Source: Hevea brasiliensis
Taxonomy: Eukaryota; Streptophyta; Magnoliopsida; Malpighiales; Euphorbiaceae
Length of the DNA stretch: 64,000 nt
Assembly: GCF_030052815.1 (NCBI RefSeq)
Contig: NC_079497.1
Coordinates: 20,040,258-20,104,257 of the forward strand
Direction: 5' to 3'
A model generated the notes under the pieces. That model saw nothing but the letters and a program-made list of their open reading frames with translations, did no database searches and was not told the origin of the DNA. Below, piece after piece: positions 50,001-61,105 of the stretch. Position 1 is the stretch's first letter; every line of letters starts with the position of its first letter. A program made the position numbers and the translations under genes.

Positions 50001-53000
50001 GGTCACATTGTACTACTCTCAGCTAAGTCAGTTTAAGTCTAGCCCTTCTTTTCTTTCTATCCTCTAACCTAATGTGCTCTACTTGTCTAACTGGAGCCTT
50101 CGTATATCTACGCTTCACATGATCAAACCACGTCAATCTCCCTTCTCTCAACTTATCCTCAATTGGCACCACTCCTACATTTTCTCTAATACTCTCATTA
50201 CGGACTTTATCTAGTCTAGTATGGCCACTCATCCACCTTAACATTCTTATCTCCGCAACTCTTATCTTAGACACATACGACTCCTTCAATGCCCAATACT
50301 CACTACCATATAACATAGCCAGTCATATGGTTGTACGGTAAAATTTTCATTTCCCCCATCTACTTAAAGGACTGAGCCGAGATATTTAAAGTGATTACTT
50401 TGGGACAGTACCACTCCATCCAAACTAACTCCTTTCCCATCACTAGTTCGGCCTTCACTGAACTTGCAATGCATGTATTCTGTTTTCGTTCTGCTTAACT
50501 TAAAGCCCTTTGACTATAGAGTACTTCTCCAAAGCTCTAGCTTTCTATTGACTCCTCGCGTCTCATCTATCAGAACTATATCATCCGCAAACATCATACA
50601 CCAAGGGATACTCTCTTGCATATGTTTTGTCAATTCATTTAAAACTAATGTAAAAAGGTAAGGGATTACAGTTGAACCTTGGTGTAATTCAACTGAGATA
50701 GAAAAATCTCTTATATCCCTTCCCACTGTGCGCACAATAGTAATTGCTCCTTCATACATATCTTTCAATACTTGTATGTACCTAATAGATACCCTCTTTT
50801 GTTCTAACACTCTCCATAAGACATCTCTTGGAACACTATCATATTCCTTCTCCAAATCGATAAAAACCATGTGTAGATTTTTTTTCACATTTCTATATTT
50901 CTCCATCAAGCTTCTAATGAGAAAGATCTCTTCCATAGTTGAACGACCGGGCATGAAGCCAAATTGATTGGGAAAGATAGAAGTATCATGACGTAGTTGA
51001 TGTTCCACAACTCCTACAACTTCATAGTATGGCTCATGAGTTTAATTCCCCTATAGTTTGAGCAACTCTATATGTCTCCCTTATTTTTAAAAATAGGTAC
51101 TAAAATACTCCTCCTCTATTTATCAGGCATTGTTTTTAGTTTAGAATCTTATTAAATAATTTAGTTAACCATGTCACTCCCATATCTCCCAAACACTTCC
51201 ACACTTCAATTGGTATTCTATCAGATCCACAGGCTTTACCCACTTTCATTCTCTTAAGTGCTTCATTTACTTTTAAAGATCTAATCCTTCTAGTATAATT
51301 CACATTCTTTTCTATTGCTCTATAGTCTATATTTACGCTATTACCACTTTGACTATTATTAAAGATATCATCAAAATAATTTCTCCATCTTTCTTTAATG
51401 TCCTCATCTTTCACTAATATTTTTCCTTCTTTATTCTTAATGCATCTAACTTGATTGAGATCTTGACATTTTTTTTCTCTTCTCTTTGCTAACTATAAAT
51501 ATCTTTCTTTTTTTCTTTAGCTCTAAGTTTCTCATATAATTTTTCAAAGGCATGCGCTCTTACTTGACTAACTGCCTTTTTTGTCTCTTTCTTTACTATC
51601 TTGTACTGTTCATATGCCTTATTATTATCACACTTAGGTAATTTTTTATACCATTCCCTCTTTCTCTTCACTGCCTTTTGTACTTTCTCATTCCATCACC
51701 ATCTCTCTTTTGAGGGTGGTCAATGTCCTCTAGACTCTCCAAGTACTTTTCTAGCTACTTCTCTAATCTTTTATGCCATTTGTATCCACATACTATTGGC
51801 CTCCATATCCAGCTTCCATGCTTCAGACTCTAGAAGATCATTTTTAAATATCACTTGCTTTACTCCTTGGAATTCCCACTACTTTGTTTGAGCTTTTAAC
51901 CTTACTTCATTATTCCTAAACTTGACATCTAAGACCACTAACTGATGTTGACTTGTTAAAACCTCTCCCGAAATGACCTTGCAATCCTTGCATAGAGCTC
52001 TATTTATCTTCCTGGTTAAGAGGAAGTCAATTTGGCTTCTATGTTGGCCACTTTTGAAAGTTACTAAATGTGACTCTCTTTTTATAAAGTAGGTATTTGC
52101 TAGTATTAGGTTGTATGCCATAGCAAAATCAAGGATGTTTTTTCCCTCTTTATTTCGGATGCCAAAACCAAAACCTCCATGAACATTCTCATAACCTTAC
52201 CTACCACTTCCTACATGTCCATTCAAATCTCCACCGATGAAAACATTCTCTTCATTCGGTATGCTTTGCATTAGATCATCCATATCTTCCCAAAATCTTT
52301 ATTTACTCTTATTATCTAGTCTTATTTGTGGGGCATAAGCACTAATTACATTTATTATTTCTCCTTCTAGTACTAGCTTTACTAGTATAATTCTATCTCC
52401 TACTCTTTTCACAGCTATTACTGCATCTTTCAATATCCTGTCTATGATTATACTTACTCCGTTCTTATTTCTCTCCTTTTCCGGTAAACCACAGTTTATA
52501 CCCTGAATTACCCGCTTCCTTGCTTTTCTCTCCTACTCATTTAGTCTCTTGGATGCAAGTAATATTCACCATTCTCCTTTTGAAAGTATCCACAAGCTCC
52601 ATTAATTTTTCTGTAAGTGATCCAACATTCTAAGTACCAACCCTGATTCTCCTCCTGTCTTGTTCCTTCCTAATTGATCTCCTTCTATGATATCTTTTAT
52701 TATTCTCTATATCTATCTTGTGTTTTATTCCACTATCTGTTCTACTATTTATCCTATGGACTAACTTCTTTACCCACACCCATCCATGATGTGGGAACCC
52801 TTGCTCATTTAACACCACAACCGGGCGCTGGTAAGGCCCATCGCTTTTAGTGAACGCCCTACACCCTTGCATATTTTTCACTACACCCGAGCTCCGATGT
52901 AGCTCGTCGTAAGCAGAGGACGCCTCAACGTTTATATCATTTGAATCTATATCATAAGGTGTGGCGAAATTTTTACGCTGGTTATCACCTACCACAACCC

Positions 53001-56000
53001 TCCTCCTTTATCCGGGCTTGGGACCAGCTAAACGCAAACTACTTAGGCGAAGTTTAAGTTGTGCTTGATATGATGTATAAATAATTCAAAACCAAGTATG
53101 AGCAAACGCATTAGTAGAGCAAGCAATTTATATTTCACCATTAGCAACTTCCAACTAGGACAAAATCCAAACCATTCTATGGACAATGAAATTTTCGGCT
53201 AATTGTAGATTTCATGTGTTAGGTCTCAGTCACAGGGGCAGAAAGTGAGATGAAAGCAGTAAAGATTGCACGTTCAGTGGCATCTTCTTCACTTGTTAAG
53301 GCATAAATCAAAACACATCCATTTAATGCTTCAATTTGGCCATGTCTAATTCACTGTCAACTATGATGGCAGGCTGCTGTGTATGGTAGAAATCCAAATT
53401 GGGGAGACATTGCTGCTGCTGCTGGTTATGCAGGGGTTCCTTTCCACCAGAACAACCTCCGCATTATGCTTGGAGATATTTTGCTGATGCATAATGGGCA
53501 ACCGCTTGCATTTGATAGGTGAGCTAAAGAGACACCTACGTACTATGCTACTTCCAAGGACATATTCCATCTCTCTCGTCTTCTTTAGTACAGCAATTTT
53601 ATTAATTTTTTTCAGCATATTATTTCTATCTTATACCATATGTAATTTTTGGTAACTGTGTAACACCCTCTCGGTAGCAACTCCGTACATCCTACTGTAC
53701 CGGTGACCGGTGTCGGTCCGGACAGCTAGAACGTCCGGAAAAATAATTAAACTAAAGTCAGGAACTATAATTAACTCAAATATTAATGAGAAAAATTTAG
53801 TAAAAATTTTAGAAATAAAATACAACCAAGTCAAACGAGCCGGTGCCCAAGCGATGGGTAACCGGAGGAAAGTTGCGGTTCTCGCAACGAGGAGCCCTAG
53901 ACCCGGGGAAAAAATTATAAAATAATTTTTTGGACTCCAAAGAAGGGTCATTGAGGTTCCTATGGCATTAGAATGCCAAGAAAATATTTAGAAAAATTTT
54001 TCAATCGGTACAGACAATTTTGACCTGTTAAGCCAAACGGAGGGCATTTTGGTCATTTCGCCTTCAGAGGTGATTTTTGGCCGACTTGTCCAGTTAAGTA
54101 AATAATTATTATGATCTTAAATATGAATAAATATTGCTAAAAATTAAATTGAAATGTGGTAGAAAAGAAAAGAAAAGAAAAATAAAAAATTAAGCAAATA
54201 ATGACATCACATGATGTCACTCACTTACTCCCACCCAATCACCACTTGACAAAACTAATAAAAAGAGATAAAATGAACTTAAAATGAGATAAAAAAAACA
54301 AAAGAACCAGCAGTTTCCTTCTTCATACGGGCTGGAATAAGAGAGAAAGAGAGAGAAAAGGAAAAGAAAGAAAGAAAGAAAGGAAGAAGGAGAAGGAGAA
54401 GTAGCAGAAATAGGGGTTCAGTAGGGCAGCATATTTCTTTTCCGTCCAGGTGAGTTTGGCTCAACATCTAAGGCTGATTTTTGGATATGTTTAAGCTATG
54501 TATGTGTGGAAGTTATGGTAAAAATTTGGTGATTGTTCAACGGTTGGATTTGGAGAAACATATTGTTGAACACAGGCTGTCTGTAGGTTGAATTCTGAAT
54601 TTTGGCTACTGAAATTTGAGAAAAATAAATAGTTAGGATGCTTATAAAATTATGAAATTTGGTACAAATGATATTTGGGATGTTGAGGCTGCTGTGTTAA
54701 AATTTGGTGAATTTTAGACTTGTGGTTTATGAGATATAAATTGTTTTGCATGAGCTATCTGAGTAAGACTGATTTCTGCAAAAATTCAGATTGTGAAGGG
54801 TTGAATGAATGTTTTGATATCTCATGATATAGAGATGATTTGATGCTGAAATTTTTACTGATATTGTATAGGGATGTCTTGAATATATGGTATAAATTTG
54901 GGACTTATTTAACGGTTAGATCATTATATATAAATTTGAACGCACAAGCTGCCAGATTGGGTATTAATGGGTTGTGGATTTAAGATTTATGATGGGAGTT
55001 TAGTCCAATTTAAGGGGAAATGCTATTGAATTTTTATTGGATATTTAATTTAGGAAAGTGAAGTTATAATTGATTATGATTATTATGGTTCTAGGAGAAA
55101 TCTTGAAGAATAACAAGCTCAAGGTTGGTTTCAAAAAGGTTAGTGCATATACTTATCTTCCTTTCTTAAATTTTGTTAGGAAGTTAAATTGAATGAGAAA
55201 TTGATGAAAAAATTGAACAAAACATATCTGTGGGAGTGTGCATGAATTTCGGCAGCTTTGATGTATAAGGGTATGATGAGTTTAATTGATATTAAACTTG
55301 CCTAGAGATGGTATGAGATATGTATATATGTGATGGATGGGTTGATAAAGTATAGGTTGCATGAAATGAATATGAAAACTAGGGTTTTGGGGAGTAAAAA
55401 TTAGCTTGGCTTATGAAATTGTTAAAGTACATCCTAATGGTCAATTAGTGACCATTTGAAGGAATTTGACCTTAATTGGGACTGGAATAAAGCATGGCAA
55501 AGGGAAGGTGTGTACTGCCTAGAGGGTGCAGAATGGTGACTGAAAATTCAGTCCATTTACACAGCCATAACTTTGGCTTTGTAGGTCCAATTGGTGTTTG
55601 GCCAATTGGACATGAAACTAGGCTTATAATGACACATTTTTACTGAAGAAACCATCTCCAAAAGACCAAAGCAAGAGGACCAAAACTTGGCCCCAAATCC
55701 AGATACCCTGCACTGATTCTGCAGAATTGACCAAATAAACAGTAACTGTTCATTTGGCCATAACTCACTGTAGATTTGGTCAATTGACCTGAAATTTTTA
55801 CAGCAACAAGTTAAGACATAGACAAACAACTTTCATGAAGAAACCTACCCCAAATTATGACCAGAACCTAACCCAAATGGCAGTCACAGTTACTGTTCAA
55901 ACCTGCAACTCTGCAGATTTTGATTTGAGCAGTAATGTTTGGATGGCTATAACTCTCTCTAGAAAACTCGGATTTAGGCGATTCTTGAACCGATGGAAAC

Positions 56001-58668
56001 CTAAGGCATAGTAGAACATTTCATATGAAGAAAGTTAGACCAAATTATGAACTTAACTTGGTCAAATTACTGACCAAACTTGGACCAAAAATCTGCCAGA
56101 CCCAAAATCTCAGCATGAACAGTGCACGTGAACAGTAAACTTATTTTGGCCATAACTTGAGCTACAAAACTCCAAATGGAGTGATTCAAAAAAGGAAATT
56201 CAACTAGACAAAATAAGGAACAACTTTCATGTTTACCATTTCCTCAAATTCCCACTGTAAAAATAACAAATGGAACAGTAAAGATGAAGCATGAAAACCG
56301 AAAATTTTGCTCAATTAGCATTAAGCTTAAAAATGGTATTGGCAACCAATACCAACAAGTTTGAAATACAAAATGTGGTATGTTTGAGGTGTTAAGACCA
56401 ATACACCTATTTTCTATCCAAAAGTCAACATTTTTGTTGACCAATGAGGTGAATAGTGACACCAAAACCAAAAATTAGCAATTTTGCCAAAATGACCTAA
56501 GCTTTGAGAAAGTGACCAAAACTAACAAGTTTTAAATGCAAAATGGGGTACATTGGGAGTGTTAAAACCAATGCACCTATATTCTATGCAAAAGTCAACT
56601 TTTTGTTGACTATTGAAATGAATAGTGACATAAAAACTTGAAATTCAAATTAATTGAAGAATTCAAAAGTATCAAATGCCCTAGTAGGCCTAATGTGATT
56701 GGTTTGGATAGGTTGGCATGCCAATAGGGTTCTGATAGCAGTACTGCGTATGATATATGGCTTCATTGCCATTCTGTGATGTGATAGCCTATGGCTATAC
56801 TGATTATGATGTTTTACTTGGCTTTATGCCTTATTGCTTATATGGCTTATTAGCCATTCTGTTTGCACACCGGGAGACACATTGTGACCGATGGTGTGAC
56901 GGCCCGAGGTACCTGGTACCCAGTGCTAGTTTACCCGTTTATCCAGTCCGGTCAATTTGTATAGGTTACTTGGGCATGGAAAAGTATAATCGTAATTGAA
57001 ATGATTGTTAAAGAAAATACGAAAACTAAATATCATGAATGATTACGATAGAATACAAAGAAATTTAAAATTCATGAAGAAGTTAATATCATAAAACGTA
57101 ATTAGCCCTCGACTAAACACTAAGTGAGTAATTATTCATTTCTCATGAACGCAATAGCAAGGAAATTATGATTTTTATTTGCATATTATTTCTTTCTATT
57201 TTATTATTTGCACCACTAAGCTTTATGCTTCGCGCGTCGCTTTTGCAACGCGTAGGTACTGAAGATACTGATCGAGAGCCAGTATACCACAGATTGAGTA
57301 AGTCCATCCTGCAGCTCTGCATAGTGCCTGTGTCACCTCACTGTCAACAGTGCATTGGTAGGACGCTAGATGTCATTTTGGTATTTTGTAATTGATTTTA
57401 TTTTCTCATATGTATTTGAACTTATGTAATATATTTTGATATTCATGTAAATAATGAAAAGTGTGGTTGTAAATGGAAAAGTGAATGTTTATCTATTATA
57501 TATGCATGGTATCATATGAGATGGATGAATGATTGAGAAATGAATGGTTGACAAATGTTGAGAACTGAAATTGAGAAATATTGATGAGATTTTGATATTG
57601 GAGTTTGGAAATGATTGAATGTGAATATTGGAAGTGTTTTTCACAGATTCCGAAGAACTGTTTTCTCTATTTTTAGCCGGTACTCTGCCGAATTTTTCAT
57701 AAAATTTTCGGAACCTCAAATAAATTACAATTTCAATAAATGAATTATATTTCATAAGTTATATTCAAAAGGAAGAATAAAAATGAATTAAGATAAAATA
57801 GAGTGTTCGGCACACTGAGTGGCATAACTTGCTCGGCTACACTGTAGTCAGGTAAGGGGTGTCACAAACTGTGTTTTTCAGGGCTGCAGCTAGTAACTAT
57901 CTTAGGAAGGCTGGTGAGACCCATGGTACAGTTAGAATTTACATTTCTGTAGGTAAGCTTCTGAAATATGTGTCAAAACTTGTGCGTGGAAGCATTTTTC
58001 ATTTGTAATTTTATATTTTTTATAGGCTGCATAAAATATTCAAAATCCCATCCTCAAACATAATTAAGCCTGTTTGGAAACTAGAAATTTGCAAGAATTC
58101 AAATTTTTTTTTTGGATCAATTCTCAAGTTTGGAAACATAATAAATGAAGAATTCAATTCTTTTAATTTTTTTTTTAAAAAGAATTCACTTTAAAAGAAA
58201 TAGAAATCAGGCTAAAAGTTGTATGATTGTATGGGAATCCAATTCAATTTTTTTCTTGTATATAATTTATTCCAAAGAAAGCCAATGGGAACTGATAAGC
58301 ATAATCTATCTACCCAAGTTGTCATCACTCTCAATTGTTAATTAGAAACCAATGCTACCTTGTGCTTTAGTTTAGCAAATCAATGCAAGTGCACAAATTG
58401 TAGAGATTATGCACCACAGGTGTCTCTGTAGCTGCTTTAGTTAACCCCATTGTCTATGTGTCTCATTATACTTTTCCACAGTTATTGGTAAACCTAGTTC
58501 AATTATTTGCTAAAGCCATTCTTACAGCACAGTTGGATTTATTTTATAGGTTAACCTACTCTTATTTTATTTGTCATATTCACAGGTGATGGAACAGGAA
58601 GTGGACAGGCATGGGGCTGTGACTTAAGTTATGATTATGTCAAAATAAATGTAGAATACACAACATAG
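44080..58668 (+). CDS. ArgJ: Arginine biosynthesis bifunctional protein ArgJ, chloroplast (17 exons)
   Basis: It moves the acetyl group from N-acetylornithine to glutamate, and may also use acetyl-CoA, in plastid arginine synthesis. Exons: 44080-44139, 44256-44381, 45133-45256, 45483-45556, 45659-45703, 45950-46000, 46095-46163, 46267-46325, 46493-46562, 48200-48280, 48351-48437, 49065-49187, 49698-49760, 53223-53300, 53373-53518, 57882-57952, 58586-58668. They total 1410 nt, 469 codons plus stop, the usual plant length. Residues 1 to about 45 look like a transit peptide. Signatures: [70 protein letters not shown] and C-terminal [13 protein letters not shown]. The self-cleavage/nucleophile Thr is T250 in SMATILG. 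Unusual residues: S247 (usually Asn), N377 and D382 in GRNPNWGD (usually GRDPNWGR). All introns are GT-AG except intron 14 (GC-AG). Confidence 0.93.
46868..47954 (+). mobile_element. 5'-truncated RTE-type LINE in ArgJ intron 9
   Basis: An 18-bp TSD, TATTGTAGACTAGGATTT, flanks it (46850-46867 and 47955-47972). The insert holds only the RT C-terminal half: [25 protein letters not shown] and the catalytic FADDIVLID, then the post-RT region ([25 protein letters not shown]). It ends with GGGATAAAGGCTTAG and a (TTGAG)n tail, the tail type of plant RTE elements. A stop at 47227-47229 splits the ORF, and another frame break follows near 47796. It has the same orientation as ArgJ. The host exons on either side are intact. 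Confidence 0.93.
49879..53054 (-). mobile_element. Nearly full-length RTE-type LINE, antisense, in ArgJ intron 13
   Basis: A 16-bp TSD with one C/T difference flanks it: TAAGTTGCGCTTGATA (49863-49878) and TAAGTTGTGCTTGATA (53055-53070). Minus-strand order: leader (53054-52630, GGGTTGTGGTAGGTGAT-like), endonuclease (52121-51879, with [10 protein letters not shown]), linker (51671-51136), reverse transcriptase (51008-50514, [22 protein letters not shown]) and C-terminus (50316-50023). The tail at 49879-49905 is an imperfect (TTGAG)n. About 3.18 kb is close to full RTE length. Several stops and frameshifts make it a pseudogene. The sequence is close to the sense LINE at 46868. Confidence 0.92.
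53659..57866 (+). mobile_element. Solo LTR (4208 bp, family A/B) in ArgJ intron 15
   Basis: It starts TGTAACACCCTCTCGG and ends AAGGGGTGTCACA. The 5-bp TSD AACTG flanks it (53654-53658, 57867-57871). It lies in the same orientation as ArgJ. Its right end is 15 bp before exon 16, so the branch site of this intron must now lie in LTR sequence or in the short TSD. It carries about 190-bp degenerate repeats, the GGCTTTATGCC-type palindromes (56756-56850) and a hairpin motif copy (57216-57252). A GAAAGAAAGAAAGG purine run sits at 54353-54405. It may contain its own promoter or poly(A) signals, which could affect the last two exons of ArgJ. Confidence 0.95.
57216..57252 (+). other. Paired-hairpin motif in the ArgJ intron LTR
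   Basis: Hairpin I is CTAAGC-tttat-GCTTCG (57216-57232, weakened at its base). Hairpin II is CGCGTCGC-tttt-GCAACGCG (57233-57252, one mismatch). TAGGTACTGAAG follows. Confidence 0.5.
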
Positions 58669-58924
58669 AGAATTTCTACTATATCCCTGGCTCCCAGCTA
58701 ATATTCACTCTATTGAACTTTGCTCTCTTCAGAGGGCATTCCTAACGATTAAATAACATTTCAACAGATTAATCCTTATGTTATTAGCGATCATACCTGA
58801 TCAAGTCAGGGACCAAGCCAAGTTAGGCCAGGCTCATTTATATGTAAGTGAGCCTGAGCCTATCTCAATGATAAGTGCCTCCCATTCGTCAGGACGACAG
58901 GAAAAGGGATTTGCCCTTTTCAAT
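58669..58924 (+). other. ArgJ 3' flank
   Basis: This is the stretch after the ArgJ stop codon, presumably the 3' UTR and poly(A) region, with AT-rich words such as TTAAATAACATT at about 58749. No unambiguous poly(A) signal stands out. GC-richer words near 58800-58915 (CAAGCCAAGTTAGGCCAGGC) are not explained. Confidence 0.35.
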
Positions 58925-60175
58925 TTAGGGAGATTTTTAATTTAATCACTGCATACTATCATTATTTATAAATTAATTTCTGCATTTTTAAAAACTGAGT
59001 AAAAGGTCCTTAATTTTTGCCATTGTTAACAATTTAGTCCTATCCGTTTTCAGATCGATTTCCCGTTAAAAAATTGGTCAAAGGTGAGAGGCAACTTCTA
59101 TAATTCAAAATTGCCCTTCTCAATTCCTGATCACGTGCCACACCAAAAGCCTAATTTTCCACCCGTTCACCAAGTTCATGCTTCTTCACAAACCCATCTT
59201 CCACCCATTCTCCACCTCCTTGCCCTCATCCGCGCCTTTCACAAATGGCATAGGCGACACCACTAATTAGAAAACAAAAGCAAGAAATTAATTTCCAACT
59301 CCAAACTGCAACAAAAGAATTCGTTCTTCAGCGAACGGATTGCCGAATCAAAGAGAGGATTGTGTGCGGGTATGAAGAATAGGCGAAATGGGTTAGTCAA
59401 CTGATTGGAGATGGCTGGAGATGGCTGGAGATGGCTATAGGTGATTAGTGAAGTTTTCAGGTGGATAAGCCGCGAGGAAAGGAAGCCGGCAGTCTGGTGA
59501 AGAGGAGGTTAGCCTTGTGGGGTGAACTAGGATGTTAGAGCTGGGTTTGTAAGAGGGATTAAATAAAAGATCGAGGCGAATGGGCCTGTTGGTTTCGGTG
59601 AGGAAAGGGGAAAATGGCGTGGGTTCAATCTGGTGAGGAGCTGTCGGTGAGAAGGGCTATGCGAGTTGGTGTGCGACCCATGGTGACGGTGATGAAGGTT
59701 AAGTAGTTCTTAGCCTTCTTTACAACGACCGCAATCCTTCCAATACCCACCATTACCCAGAAAAGCATCAATCACAACATGAAGGAGAGGGTAGGGTCAG
59801 ACATGATTACTATCTACCGATCTATAATCCTTTACAAAATGTGTCTATGGACTTAAAGAGATTTTGTTAGTTGATTGAAAAAACTTGTTAATTTGGATTT
59901 GATTACAGGAAATTGTGATGGAGCTAATTAATTGGTGATTTTGAAATTGGAGAATTTGTTTTTTTCTTTTTAATTCTTTGTTAAGTTAGGGTAAATTATT
60001 TTTTTTTGTCTCATTATTCTAACGAAAAAGTGAATTCAAATGGATGGAAAGACTAAATCGTTAACAGTGACAAAAGTTAAAGAGCTTAATGAGTTTTTAA
60101 AAGTATAAGGATTGACTTGTAAATAACAGCAACAACACTAAGATTTAGGGATTAAACTATAAATTTTTCTTTAAT
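58925..60175. mobile_element. TIR DNA-transposon-like element, about 1.25 kb
   Basis: The left end (about 58930) has GTTTAATCAC-like text followed by AGGTCCTTAATTTTTGCCA, TGTTAACAATTTAGTC. The reverse complement of the right end has AGTTTAATCCCTAAAT, CTCTTTAACTTTTGTCACTG, TTAACGATTTAGTC. That is an inverted repeat of about 130-150 bp. The centre (59080-59860) is less AT-rich and encodes no transposase. It has a short GGAGATGGCT triplet repeat at 59407-59437. Exact ends and TSD could not be fixed. Confidence 0.5.
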
Positions 60176-60882
60176 TTATATTATTTTAAAAATTATTAAG
60201 AATCACATTTTTTTTTAAATTATCATTTAATGTTGTATACATTAAATTGAAAGGGTGGTTCAGGAAGGCCTAATACCATCCCTGACTCACCCCATCACTT
60301 ATGGGACGAGGCAGGGATTCTTCTCTGCGTCTTCTTGAATCACAATTATTGCAATTAAAGGGTTGATTTTCAAATTTCTCACTTGGGCGGGTGCAAATTT
60401 GCCGTGAAAATTTCTCTCTGCGCCTCAACTCTCTCCATGCATTCCTGTGTCTCTCTCTCTTACTCTCCATCTCTCTAGTCCAACCCTTGTCTAAAATCTG
60501 CCTTTGTGCCTCCTCCCTAAAACCTTATCCCTACTCTCGGCCTCTCTCCTTGCTTTCCCTCTTCCTAAATCTTTAACATGTGCTCTCCTTTCCATCTAAC
60601 ATATCTACATAAGCCAAAATTTAATTAAAATTCACAAAAAACTAAAATTCAATTGAAATTCACTTAATCATTCTCTGTATCAACATCTAAAACCACAGTA
60701 AATTCAATTTAAATTCACATGAAACACATTCTCCTCCTTTGAAATGTACAATGTTGATTTAATTAATTTTTTTAATTAATTTTCATATTTAGAATAAAAA
60801 AAATTCAATTTTTTTTCTAACTTAAAAATTTTTATTTTAAAAAATATAAAAATCAAGAATATGCATGATTTTATGATAATTC

Positions 60883-60955
<73 letters not shown>

Positions 60956-61100
60956 AAATGATTTATTCAAAGAGTCATTAGAAACAAATGCAGAAATGGG
61001 TGGGAAATTATAATCAAACGCACAAATGGAGAAGCTTGTGAGAGAGTAACGGTGAAGAGTAACGGAGAGTTGTTGCTATTGCATTTCTAGAATTAACTTG
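60176..61100. other. Intergenic, no gene recognised
   Basis: The left part has CT-rich text (60410-60560) whose short ORFs are low complexity. The right part is AT-rich with the (TA)n tract at 60889-60953. No protein or RNA signature was found. Confidence 0.4.
60889..60953. repeat. (AT)n microsatellite, about 65 bp
   Basis: An uninterrupted AT dinucleotide tract in intergenic DNA. A shorter one is at 61796-61814. Confidence 0.95.
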
Positions 61101-61105
61101 CATTG

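Noticed and set aside
59084..59266. 60-codon Pro/His-rich ORF
   Set aside because: It lies inside the TIR element and has no homology signal that I can recognise.
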